NCBI GenBank assembly: GCA_045636145.1
Contig: JAZTWV010000010.1
Location: 1-51,573 of the forward strand
DNA: 51,573 nt
Source: Flemingiibacterium sp045636145
GTDB taxonomy: Bacteria; Bacillota; Clostridia; Oscillospirales; CAG-272
Reading direction: 5' to 3'
A model generated the notes under the pieces. That model made no database searches, was not told where the DNA came from, and saw nothing but the letters and a program-made list of their open reading frames with translations. Positions 16,477 to 24,594 of this stretch are shown piece by piece. The translations under genes and the position numbers were made by a program. Numbering within the stretch: the stretch's first letter is position 1; every line of letters begins with the position of its first letter.

Positions 16477-16482
16477 ATTATA
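16477..16482 (-). promoter_or_regulatory. Candidate -10 box for the Mn-catalase-like gene
   Basis: A perfect TATAAT on the minus strand, 17-22 bp past the preceding amidohydrolase stop. A transcript would begin near 16470 and fold almost at once into the ribosome-site hairpin. The matching -35 region (around 16500-16505, CTTTAA) is weak, so an activator or an alternative sigma factor may be involved. Confidence 0.45.
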
Positions 16483-16499
16483 CTCAGCGTCACAGAAGT

Positions 16500-17396
16500 T
16501 TAAAGTCCCAGAAGCTTAACTGCGTTGTCGCGGACGATTTTTTTGTAAACATCAAGCTTCAAGGTGCAGTCGGCAAGCATACCGTCAAGGAACTTGTCAA
16601 GGGCGTACTGATGAGCGCAGGCAGTTGAGGTAATATCGCATCCGTAGAGGATACGGTCTTGGAATTCCTCGAAAAATCCTGCGGTAAACTCAGGATCGCG
16701 CATGAGAGCATTTGCACCGCTTCCTGCGGACATATCGCAGTAGAGATTTTCGCATTCTCTCATGAGATAGGAAATTCTGCCCTCTGTTACCTTTCCTTTG
16801 GGATATCCGTTTCTCACATTGTCATTGTTGTCGGCGGAAATCTCGCTCCAGAAAGGAGAAGAATGTCCGATAAGCTTAAGGCTTGGATGCTTTTTCAGCA
16901 TTTTTTCGATTCTGGGCAGACCAAGCTCATCAACAATTCCGTAGCTGCCGCCGAATTTTGTGTAGATGTGAATGATTACGGGCATATCGTAATGCGCCGC
17001 GGCGGCGAAAAGATTGTCGATCATAGGATCATCCGCATAAAACGGAGCTGTAACCTCACCGAGACCCTTTGCACCAAGTGCCTTGTAGTGTTCAAACAGC
17101 TTTGAGAGGTCTGTGGTGGACGAGTTGCCCATGGCGCGAGGGTCTATGCCGCAGAACCACAAAAAGCGGTCTGGATACTGATCTGCTATAAATTTCGCAC
17201 CCTCACTTGTCATGGGGGATGCCATTGCATCGGAGGAAGATAGGGGAAGAATTACGCCTTTCTCAACATTGATCTCGTCGTAGATTTTTATCATTTCCGC
17301 AGCCGAGCAGAATGTGCCTCCGTCTTTCCTACCGGGATAGTATTCCGGAAAAGGGCATACATGGGTATGTATGTCAATTTTCTTTATACCGCTCAT
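16500..17396 (-). CDS. Amidohydrolase-2 family metal-dependent hydrolase
   Basis: A 298-residue TIM-barrel protein of the amidohydrolase_2 family (hydrolases and decarboxylases). Metal-site motifs are DIHTHVCPFPE (HxH, about 8-18), MPVIIHIYT (His), LIGHSSPFW (His) and YGCDIT (Asp). The substrate is unknown. It is the last gene of an operon with a SorE-like reductase, an aldolase-SDR fusion and a PHP protein. A role in hydrolysing a lactone, ester or amide intermediate of the sugar being degraded is plausible but inferred. Confidence 0.87.
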   Translation of the reverse strand: MSGIKKIDIHTHVCPFPEYYPGRKDGGTFCSAAEMIKIYDEINVEKGVILPLSSSDAMASPMTSEGAKFIADQYPDRFLWFCGIDPRAMGNSSTTDLSKLFEHYKALGAKGLGEVTAPFYADDPMIDNLFAAAAHYDMPVIIHIYTKFGGSYGIVDELGLPRIEKMLKKHPSLKLIGHSSPFWSEISADNNDNVRNGYPKGKVTEGRISYLMRECENLYCDMSAGSGANALMRDPEFTAGFFEEFQDRILYGCDITSTACAHQYALDKFLDGMLADCTLKLDVYKKIVRDNAVKLLGL

Positions 17397-17434
17397 TACA
17401 ATACCTCTTAACGTGTACTATGATTTTATAAGGT

Positions 17435-18661
17435 TCATTTGCCCCAGAACATAGCCTTTGTGATATCCTTTGTTGCCGCTTCCTCGTGCCTTATAAGCGC
17501 GTAGGTTGCATCGGTGAGATGGGCAAACATGGGGTCGTCCATAGCCTTGCAGATAAACGACTGACGGGGAGAATTTATATCCTCACCGCTTATCTGGAAG
17601 AATCCGTTGTCCTCGCAAAGGGATATTATTCTTGTAAGCTGTTCCTTGGTATTTCTGGACGGCATATAGGTGATTGCGTTGAAGCCGAGACGCTTCAGCT
17701 CCGAGATAAGAAGATCAATGTAGTCATCCTCAAATTTCTGTGTCTTTTTGTCGCCGGTTACGGAGTTGCCAACGTCGCCGAGATAGGCGTATGCCGAAAT
17801 GGCACCGGTTTCGCGGCAGAGAGCAATATATTCGGTAACATCCGGACATTCATCGGTCGCCGGAATGTAGATTTTTTCCACAAGATCGCTCTTCAGCGCA
17901 CCGAGAATATCGTATTCGTAGAACTGCGGTGTTTTGTCGCCGTCGGCGATCTGCCCTCTTACTTTTTCGGAGAGCTTCAGTCCCATATCACCCTCAAGGA
18001 AGCCGAGCACTTCTGTAGGAGTGGTATAACGTGCGGTGATAGCCTTTGCAAGCGCAAAGAGAATGTGACGCTCTGTAACAGAGCCGCCCTCCCATGAATT
18101 TGAGATGGGAAGCACATCTGCCTTGAAGTCGATGGAAATTCCGTAGGGCGTCATAAGCTCGTTTATTTTTCTGCACATCTTAAGATTGCGCAGATTGCGG
18201 TGACGGCGGCATCTCTCGAAAAACACATCAAACCTGTCAAGCATCTGATGGGGAATGCCGTGGATTGCGGCATATGCTACGGATATTTGATCGGGGTTGT
18301 TTATGCGCTTGCCACAGAGGGCTGTGTTCGCCATGTTTATGCGGCACTCAGCACCAACAGTCACCGGCATACCGATGATCTCACCTGCTTCGATAAATTC
18401 ACGTGCACCGGATACGGAATCGTGGTCCATGATTCCTGCGGTGCCAAGTCCGTTCTGCCACGCCATGTAAAGTGCCTTTGTGGGGGAGTAGGGGGAGAAC
18501 GAGTAGGTGGTGTGAATGTGGTTATTTACATATGCAGTTTTTTCGGGAGTAGGAAGCTTACCCTCATCGGTGAGCTTCTTTATTTCGCGAAGCGCCGCCA
18601 AGCGTTCTTCCTTGGTCTCGGCGTTAAGCTGTTCTATAAGCATTTCTGTATTCACTTTCAT
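17435..18661 (-). CDS. PHP-domain metal-dependent hydrolase
   Basis: A 408-residue protein with a PHP (polymerase and histidinol phosphatase) fold. Metal motifs are NHIHTTYSFSP (HxH, about 47-57), IMDHDSVSGA (about 77-86) and VGAECRINM (Glu). A C-terminal extension ends in EDINSPRQSFICKAM. PHP proteins hydrolyse phosphoesters; the presence of sugar-phosphate enzymes 18 bp upstream suggests a sugar phosphate substrate (inference). Closely related unassigned PHP proteins occur in carbohydrate operons. The ribosome-binding site is AAGGAG. Confidence 0.85.
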   Translation of the reverse strand: MKVNTEMLIEQLNAETKEERLAALREIKKLTDEGKLPTPEKTAYVNNHIHTTYSFSPYSPTKALYMAWQNGLGTAGIMDHDSVSGAREFIEAGEIIGMPVTVGAECRINMANTALCGKRINNPDQISVAYAAIHGIPHQMLDRFDVFFERCRRHRNLRNLKMCRKINELMTPYGISIDFKADVLPISNSWEGGSVTERHILFALAKAITARYTTPTEVLGFLEGDMGLKLSEKVRGQIADGDKTPQFYEYDILGALKSDLVEKIYIPATDECPDVTEYIALCRETGAISAYAYLGDVGNSVTGDKKTQKFEDDYIDLLISELKRLGFNAITYMPSRNTKEQLTRIISLCEDNGFFQISGEDINSPRQSFICKAMDDPMFAHLTDATYALIRHEEAATKDITKAMFWGK

Positions 18662-18679
18662 ATCTCCTTGATAATAGAA

Positions 18680-20629
18680 TCAGTGGAGCATAACCTGTCC
18701 GCCGGTTACGGGGATAGCCTGACCTGTTTCGTATTCCTGCTCAATTACATACATGATTGCACGAGCAACGTCTTTTACTTCACAGCCGCGGTTCAGCGGA
18801 ACCTTGGATTCGTAGAAGCGACGCACATCGTCCACGGTCTTGGCACCGGGAACCTTGCCTGCGTTAAGATACTGCACGAACAGACCCTTTTCGGAATCGC
18901 TCCACAGGGGACCGTTAAGGAAGTTGCCGGGGCATATAGCATTTACCTTAATGCCGTAGGGAGCAAGCTCAAGAGCGAAGCTTGCGGTAAGTCCGATACC
19001 GCCGAATTTACTGCCTGCATAGGCAAAATTCTTGTTAGAGCCTTCAAGTCCGGATTTGGAGTTGATCTCAATAATATCCGCAAGATAGTCGGGGCAAACC
19101 GCGCGCTGCGATTTCATTACAGCGGAAGCGTATTTTGCGCAGAGGAAATATGCGGTGTAATTTACGGAAGCAACAAGCTCGAAGTTGGATTTTGTCATTT
19201 CTTCAAGACTGCCTGCGCGGACGATTCCTGCGTTGTTTACGAACACATCAAGTCCGCCGTATGCCGCAACGGTTACATTTATCATGTCCTTTACGCTGTC
19301 CTCATCGGAGACATTTGCAGATACGGAAATGGCGATGCCTTCACCGTATGTCTCGCAAAGCTCGTCTGCGGTTGCCTTTGCACCGTCGGCATTCATATCG
19401 GCAATTACCACATAGGCACCTTCTTTTGCCATAGATTCGGCAATGCCCTTGCCAAAGCCCTGCGCACTGCCGGTAACAATAGCGATCTTTCCTTCAAGAC
19501 GGCGTGTGTTCTTGCCGCCCGCCGCTACCTTGGAGCGATAGGATTCAACCTCCCAGTTTACGATAAAGTCGATAAGCTCGGGAGTCATTGGATTAGGACC
19601 GCCGTAGTTTTCGGAATATGTGGCAATCATAAGAGCATCAAGCCACACCTCGGTGACGGTCTTTGCCGCCTTTTTGGTGTCGCCGATGGCGAACATACCG
19701 AGCTTTTCAACAAATACAACCTTAGGCTTGGTGCCGTATTTCGCGGTGTAGCCTGCAAATGCCGCTTTGATTCCGTCTGCGGAAGCGTCGGTTATAAAGA
19801 GAGGGTGTGCCTTGCAGTAAACGATATGATCCGGAGTAAAGGATTCCATAAGCGGTGCAAATGCTTCCTCGGACTCTGCGTATTTTGCAACCTCGTTGTT
19901 TGAGGTGAATTTAACAACACAGGGCTGTCCCTCGCCGTAGAGCATACGGAGTACAGGAGCGATCTCTGTCACCTTGTCGGCATCGTAGGGACGGAAATTG
20001 AGGTCGGGATGGCTTGACATCATAACTGTAAGCTTGTTTATGACCTCAGACACTGTGGTATCAAGCTCCTCCTCGCTGTCTGCGGCAAAGAATATGCCGT
20101 GATTCTGTAAGAAGAGCACGCTTGCGGATTTGCCTTTTTCGGCACTGTATGCATCAAGCTTGTTTTTGCAGAGCATCGCAAGAGTATATCCCGGACGTGT
20201 GGATTCAACCCATACCGCATCTCGGAACACATCCCTCACAATATCCTCACCCGATTTTGCACAGGTAACACCGTTTACCTTGGCAGGATGTACGTGAAGA
20301 ACATACTTCTGTGGGAAAAGATTGTGAAGAAGTGTTTCAACGGAGGGACGCTTGTTCTCCTCGCCCGCGGCACGTGCCGCCATGAGATCGGCAAGAACTG
20401 CCGCCTCACGCTCATCCTCGTTTTCGGGGTAGGACTTTGTGAGCATGGTGTCGAGCTTAGCGCGCTCCATCTTAACAAAGCCTTCGGGAGTGATAGTAGC
20501 AAGAGCAGTTCCGGAGCCTTTTATGTAAAGGTGATTTTCGTCCTTGCAGGAGGTGTTGCCGCCGCCTGCCAGAACATATGCCGGGTTTGCACCGTATTTG
20601 TGAGAGAAGCTGCACAGGGTTGTAAGCAT
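18680..20629 (-). CDS. Class II aldolase-short-chain dehydrogenase fusion
   Basis: A 649-residue two-domain enzyme. Residues about 1-230 form a class II (fuculose/rhamnulose-1-phosphate type) aldolase with the zinc HxH in KYVLHVHPAK; about 230-385 is a linker domain. From about 390 onward is a Rossmann short-chain dehydrogenase with GSAQGFGKG, NNAGIV and YAGSKFG (YxxxK), ending VTGGQVMLH as in sorbitol-6-phosphate dehydrogenases. The architecture matches proteins annotated as bifunctional rhamnulose-1-phosphate aldolase/alcohol dehydrogenase (YuxG-like). One domain would cleave or isomerise a sugar phosphate and the other oxidise an aldehyde or polyol. The true substrate is unknown. Confidence 0.9.
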   Translation of the reverse strand: MLTTLCSFSHKYGANPAYVLAGGGNTSCKDENHLYIKGSGTALATITPEGFVKMERAKLDTMLTKSYPENEDEREAAVLADLMAARAAGEENKRPSVETLLHNLFPQKYVLHVHPAKVNGVTCAKSGEDIVRDVFRDAVWVESTRPGYTLAMLCKNKLDAYSAEKGKSASVLFLQNHGIFFAADSEEELDTTVSEVINKLTVMMSSHPDLNFRPYDADKVTEIAPVLRMLYGEGQPCVVKFTSNNEVAKYAESEEAFAPLMESFTPDHIVYCKAHPLFITDASADGIKAAFAGYTAKYGTKPKVVFVEKLGMFAIGDTKKAAKTVTEVWLDALMIATYSENYGGPNPMTPELIDFIVNWEVESYRSKVAAGGKNTRRLEGKIAIVTGSAQGFGKGIAESMAKEGAYVVIADMNADGAKATADELCETYGEGIAISVSANVSDEDSVKDMINVTVAAYGGLDVFVNNAGIVRAGSLEEMTKSNFELVASVNYTAYFLCAKYASAVMKSQRAVCPDYLADIIEINSKSGLEGSNKNFAYAGSKFGGIGLTASFALELAPYGIKVNAICPGNFLNGPLWSDSEKGLFVQYLNAGKVPGAKTVDDVRRFYESKVPLNRGCEVKDVARAIMYVIEQEYETGQAIPVTGGQVMLH

Positions 20630-20674
20630 GGTGTAAAATCCTTTCGTTATATTTTGTCTTATTGGTCGAGTGAA

Positions 20675-21934
20675 TTATATTGCCTTTGCGTTTGCGAGAA
20701 GGTAGTCCTCGGCTTCTTTGCACCAGAGACCGCCGTTCGCTCCAACTATCTCGGCAAGTTTTGCAAACAGGGGGTCGGACTTTCCAAGCTCCGCAAAATC
20801 GGAGATAGCGGTAAGGGGAAGAGAAATGCCTGTATAGCAAAGCTTCTTTCCGCCGGGAATCTTATCAAGATTTATTGTGGTTTCGGCAACTGCATCAAGT
20901 CCGCAGATGTGAGTGATCATACCGGCAGGATTGATAAGTCCCTTTTCCATCATAGCAAGTGCTTCACGCATATCATCGGTGTTTCCGCCGCTTGTACCTA
21001 CCACATGGGTGGAAGCGTAGTGTACATTGTAGAAGTTGAACATAGCTGAGAATTCAGTATTGGTAGGACCTGCGAAGAAATTAAGACAGCCGTCCTTACC
21101 AAGAAGTGCGTCGCCCATCTCAACAACAGGCTTAACAGGCGCAAATACGAACACATCGTCAAAGCCCTCGGGAGCAAACTTCTTCATATACGCCAGCGGA
21201 TCCTCGTAGTTTGCGGTGTTTACGTACATAAGCTTAACGCCGTTCTTTGCAGCCTTTTCCACAGTTACCACTTCAGCCGCTCTTGCAAGACGTGCGGAGT
21301 CGATATCGGTAACTATGAGAAGGGAGGGTCTGCGATCGCAGGTGATAAGATAGTCAACGGCACCAAGACCCATAGGTCCTGCACCAGCGAGAATTGCCGC
21401 CGCGCCGCCTTCCTTTATACCCATATCATGTACATATGAGCCGCCCTTGGTATGATAGTTTGCATGAGCACCGCCTATAACGCAGCTCATAGGCTCGGAG
21501 AGAGAGCCGTAGAAGAATGCGTCGCCGTTGTATTTGAGCAGACAGTCCATTTCAAGGGTGTCCGCAGGAATTATAACGTATGTTGCACCGCCGCCGCAGT
21601 ATTTGTAGCTGTAGCCGGGGGCACAGAGACTGCCGTTTCTGTTGTGCGCAGGCTGGATTGCGAATTTTTCGCCCTCCTTGAATTTATCCTGCCACTTTTT
21701 GCCTACTTTTACGATAGTGCCGCAAAATTCGTGACCGAGGATGATTGGGTTCTGCGCGCAGTCATCAGGTACTCTCTTGTGCTTTGCACCCTGCATCGCC
21801 GCTTTGTGGGAGGACATACATATACTGTCGGAAATTATATGAGCGAGGATTTCGTCGTCCTTTATTTCCGGAAGCTCGAATTCCTCAAGTCTCAGATCGT
21901 TTTCACCGTATAGGCGTATTGCTTTTGTTTTCAT
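20675..21934 (-). CDS. Zinc-type alcohol dehydrogenase, L-sorbose-1-phosphate reductase-like
   Basis: A 419-residue medium-chain dehydrogenase resembling L-sorbose-1-phosphate reductase (SorE): an N-terminal GroES-like domain with SICMSSHKAAMQG and GHEFCGTIVKVG, then a Rossmann domain with AILAGAGPMGLG (about 180). SorE reduces L-sorbose 1-phosphate to glucitol 6-phosphate, which a sorbitol-6-phosphate dehydrogenase can oxidise to fructose 6-phosphate; the SDR half of the next protein is of that type. It is the first gene of a four-gene operon with its own promoter and a candidate operator. No transporter or kinase is present nearby, so the route of substrate entry is unknown. Confidence 0.87.
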   Translation of the reverse strand: MKTKAIRLYGENDLRLEEFELPEIKDDEILAHIISDSICMSSHKAAMQGAKHKRVPDDCAQNPIILGHEFCGTIVKVGKKWQDKFKEGEKFAIQPAHNRNGSLCAPGYSYKYCGGGATYVIIPADTLEMDCLLKYNGDAFFYGSLSEPMSCVIGGAHANYHTKGGSYVHDMGIKEGGAAAILAGAGPMGLGAVDYLITCDRRPSLLIVTDIDSARLARAAEVVTVEKAAKNGVKLMYVNTANYEDPLAYMKKFAPEGFDDVFVFAPVKPVVEMGDALLGKDGCLNFFAGPTNTEFSAMFNFYNVHYASTHVVGTSGGNTDDMREALAMMEKGLINPAGMITHICGLDAVAETTINLDKIPGGKKLCYTGISLPLTAISDFAELGKSDPLFAKLAEIVGANGGLWCKEAEDYLLANAKAI

Positions 21935-21971
21935 GGTGTTTCCTTTCTTTAATTTGGTGGAATTTGATTTC

Positions 21972-21994
21972 TGTCACGATGTTTTCCGGTGACA
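21972..21994. promoter_or_regulatory. Candidate operator in the sorE-like operon leader
   Basis: Inverted repeat TGTCAC-N11-GTGACA located between the promoter (22010-22038) and the start codon (21934). The position just downstream of the transcription start suits a repressor site. No regulator gene is adjacent; the DeoR-family gene at 36 kb is a distant candidate only. Confidence 0.45.
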
Positions 21995-22009
21995 TAACTA
22001 TACCATTAT

Positions 22010-22038
22010 ATTGTATCAATTTTTTTACCTGTTGTCAA
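22010..22038 (-). promoter_or_regulatory. Promoter of the sorE-like catabolic operon
   Basis: On the minus strand: a perfect TTGACA (22033-22038), a 17-bp spacer, and TACAAT (22010-22015). A TATAAT overlaps the last bases and may act as an alternative -10. Confidence 0.8.
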
Positions 22039-22100
22039 TCGTTTCGCCATATTTTTGAAAGATTTTTTAAAAAACTCTTTTATTTCCCACGCTTTTATGT

Positions 22101-22106
22101 TATAAT
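22101..22106 (+). promoter_or_regulatory. Candidate -10 box for the ligA operon
   Basis: A perfect TATAAT 82 bp before ligA. The region 17 bp upstream (TTTTAT) is a poor -35. The leader contains a small CCC-GAAA-GGG hairpin near 22143-22152, then GGAAGGGATG before the start. Confidence 0.4.
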
Positions 22107-22187
22107 AAAAGAAATGTACCAAAAGCGGTTGATTTCTTAGTCCCCGAAAGGGCGGTAAATTTATTTCGGAAGGGATGATCACAATTT

Positions 22188-24197
22188 ATGAACACTTACG
22201 ATACGGCGGCACGCATGAAAGAGCTTGCACGGCTTATTGAACATCACTCGCGCCTTTACTATGTGCTTGATGCCCCTTCCATATCCGATTATGATTACGA
22301 TAAGATTTTTTACGAGCTTGTGGCGCTGGAGGCGGAGCATCCGGAGCTTGCCGATCCAAATTCCCCTACAAAGCGCGTTGGCGGCAAAGCGCTTGACAGC
22401 TTTAGTAAGGTGGAGCACAATGTTCCCATGGGCAGTCTTTCGGATGTATTCGACTACGACGAAGTACGAGCATTTGTTGCACGTATGAAAGCCTATGACC
22501 CTGACTGCGAATTTACGGTGGAATGCAAGATCGACGGACTTTCGGTGTCCCTTGTTTACGAGGACGGGAAATTTGTCAGAGGTGCTACCAGAGGCGACGG
22601 CAGAGTAGGTGAGGACGTGACAGAGAATCTCCGCACTGTTCGCACGATACCGCTTACAATAGATACGGACGCGCCATATGTTGAGGTGCGCGGTGAGGTG
22701 TATATGTCCCGGGCAAGATTTGAAAAGCTTAACGAATCAAGGGAGGCTGAGGGAGAAGCGTTGTTTGCAAATCCCAGAAATGCCGCCGCGGGTACACTCC
22801 GTCAGCTTGATTCCAAAGTTACGGCATCACGCGGACTTGATATTTTTGTTTTCAACTATCAGGGTGGCTCAAAAAGCTTTACAACTCACAGCGAGAGCCT
22901 TGAATGGCTTCGCAGTATCGGATTTTGCGTGCTTCCCGAGTTTTCTGTGGTAAAAACGGCGGACGAGGTTATAGATGCAATTACACGCATCGGAGAGGCG
23001 AGGGAAGAACTGCCTTTCGGCATTGACGGTGCTGTTATCAAAATAAATTCGCTGTCTCTTCGAAATACCGTGGGCGAGAACACCTCAACCCCGAAATGGG
23101 CGGTGGCATACAAATATCCCCCGGAAGAAAAGCCTACAAAGCTTACAGATATAGTAATACAGGTGGGCAGAACAGGCGTGCTTACGCCAAACGCAGTTCT
23201 TGAACCGGTACAGCTTGCAGGAACTACGGTTTCACGGGCAACGCTTCACAATCTTGATTTCATCCGTGAGCGCGATATCATGATCGGCGACACGGTTATT
23301 GTGAGAAAAGCCGGAGATATAATTCCCGAGGTGGTTTCGGTGGTAAAGGAGCACAGAACGGGGGCTGAGCGGCAGTTCCATATGCCCAAAACCTGCCCGT
23401 CCTGCGGCGGACACATCATTGCCGATGCAGATGACGACAGTCAGTCGGGAACTGCGGCGTACCGCTGTACAAATGCGGCTTGTCCGGCACAGCTTCTTCG
23501 CAATCTCACCCATTTTGCTTCAAAGGATGCCATGAACATCGACGGAATGGGTCCAAGCCTTATTGCGCTTCTCAATAAAGAGGGTCTTGTTTGCGATATT
23601 TCCGATCTTTACAAACTTCGCCGCGAACAGATCATTCCCCTTGAGCGTATGGGCGAAAAAAGTGCAGATAATCTCATTTCTGCCATTGAAGCATCGAAGC
23701 AGGCAGGTCTTGCAAGACTCATATATGCTCTCGGAATACGCCAGGTAGGTGCTAAGGCGGCGCAGGTTCTGGCGGCACATTTCGGTGATATCGAAGCGCT
23801 GTTTTCGGCAACTGCGGATGAGCTTTGCGAAATTGAGGATGTTGGAGAGATAACCGCCAAATATATTGTGGATTTCTTTATGCAGGAGGATACAAGACGC
23901 ATTATCGACGAGCTTAGAAGCTTTGGAGTCGTAAGCGTTTACGAATCAAAGAAGAGCAGTGACCGTCTTGCGGGACTTACTTTTGTTCTGACAGGAACGC
24001 TTCCCACAATGAAGCGTGATGAGGCGGCGGCGCTTATAGAGGCTAACGGAGGCAAGGTGTCCTCTTCGGTTTCGAAGAAAACCTCATACGTTGTTGCAGG
24101 CAGTGATGCCGGCTCAAAGCTTACCAAGGCAGAACAGCTTGGAGTTACCGTAATAGATGAAGAAACCCTTGTCAGGTTGGTGAATGATGGACAGTAA
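22188..24197 (+). CDS. ligA: NAD-dependent DNA ligase
   Basis: A 669-residue complete LigA that seals nicks in replication and repair using NAD+. The domains in order are Ia (NAD-binding YxxSDYDYD), adenylation with the AMP-accepting lysine Lys114 in ECKIDGLS, the OB fold, a four-cysteine zinc finger (CPSCGG ... CTNAACP, about 404-433), helix-hairpin-helix repeats (about 445-580), and a C-terminal BRCT domain (from about 590). The length matches typical LigA (about 670). It overlaps the cytidine deaminase gene by 14 bp. Confidence 0.97.
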   Translation: MNTYDTAARMKELARLIEHHSRLYYVLDAPSISDYDYDKIFYELVALEAEHPELADPNSPTKRVGGKALDSFSKVEHNVPMGSLSDVFDYDEVRAFVARMKAYDPDCEFTVECKIDGLSVSLVYEDGKFVRGATRGDGRVGEDVTENLRTVRTIPLTIDTDAPYVEVRGEVYMSRARFEKLNESREAEGEALFANPRNAAAGTLRQLDSKVTASRGLDIFVFNYQGGSKSFTTHSESLEWLRSIGFCVLPEFSVVKTADEVIDAITRIGEAREELPFGIDGAVIKINSLSLRNTVGENTSTPKWAVAYKYPPEEKPTKLTDIVIQVGRTGVLTPNAVLEPVQLAGTTVSRATLHNLDFIRERDIMIGDTVIVRKAGDIIPEVVSVVKEHRTGAERQFHMPKTCPSCGGHIIADADDDSQSGTAAYRCTNAACPAQLLRNLTHFASKDAMNIDGMGPSLIALLNKEGLVCDISDLYKLRREQIIPLERMGEKSADNLISAIEASKQAGLARLIYALGIRQVGAKAAQVLAAHFGDIEALFSATADELCEIEDVGEITAKYIVDFFMQEDTRRIIDELRSFGVVSVYESKKSSDRLAGLTFVLTGTLPTMKRDEAAALIEANGGKVSSSVSKKTSYVVAGSDAGSKLTKAEQLGVTVIDEETLVRLVNDGQ

Positions 24198-24570
24198 ACT
24201 TGAAAATCAGCTTATATCAGCCGCACGGACTGCACGTGAGAATGCATATGCACCCTATTCGGGCTACAAAGTGGGGGCGGCAGTGCTTACGGCTAGAGGA
24301 AAAATATACACGGGTGCTAATTTTGAAAACGCCGCTTTTGGGGCAGGGACTTGTGCCGAGCGTGTGGCTCTCGGTGCGGCACTTGCGGCAGGCGAGCGCG
24401 AATTTGTTGCTGTGGCGTGTGTTGGTGCGGACGTATCCATTACCCCCTGTGGCATATGCCGGCAGGCACTTGCGGAATTTGGCGATATGGACGTTATATG
24501 TGCAGGTGAAAACGGGGAAATACGTAAATACAGACTGTCGGAGCTTTTGCCGCACAGTTTTTCGATGTAA
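24184..24570 (+). CDS. cdd: Cytidine deaminase
   Basis: A 128-residue homotetrameric-type cytidine deaminase that converts cytidine or deoxycytidine to uridine for salvage. The zinc ligands are Cys57 (TCAER, with catalytic Glu59) and Cys89/Cys92 (PCGICRQ); the substrate-binding NFENA is at 46-50. The start lies inside ligA (overlap 14 bp), so translation is probably coupled. An ATGATG start gives two adjacent candidates. Confidence 0.95.
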   Translation: MMDSKLENQLISAARTARENAYAPYSGYKVGAAVLTARGKIYTGANFENAAFGAGTCAERVALGAALAAGEREFVAVACVGADVSITPCGICRQALAEFGDMDVICAGENGEIRKYRLSELLPHSFSM

Positions 24571-24594
24571 CTTATATTTTGGAGGATAATGACG

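Noticed and set aside
18200..19903. 567-codon plus-strand open frame opposite the PHP and aldolase-SDR genes
   Set aside because: It is antisense to two clear enzymes, has Cys/His-rich nonsense-like composition, no ribosome-binding site and no recognisable domain; it is a by-product of codon bias in the real genes.
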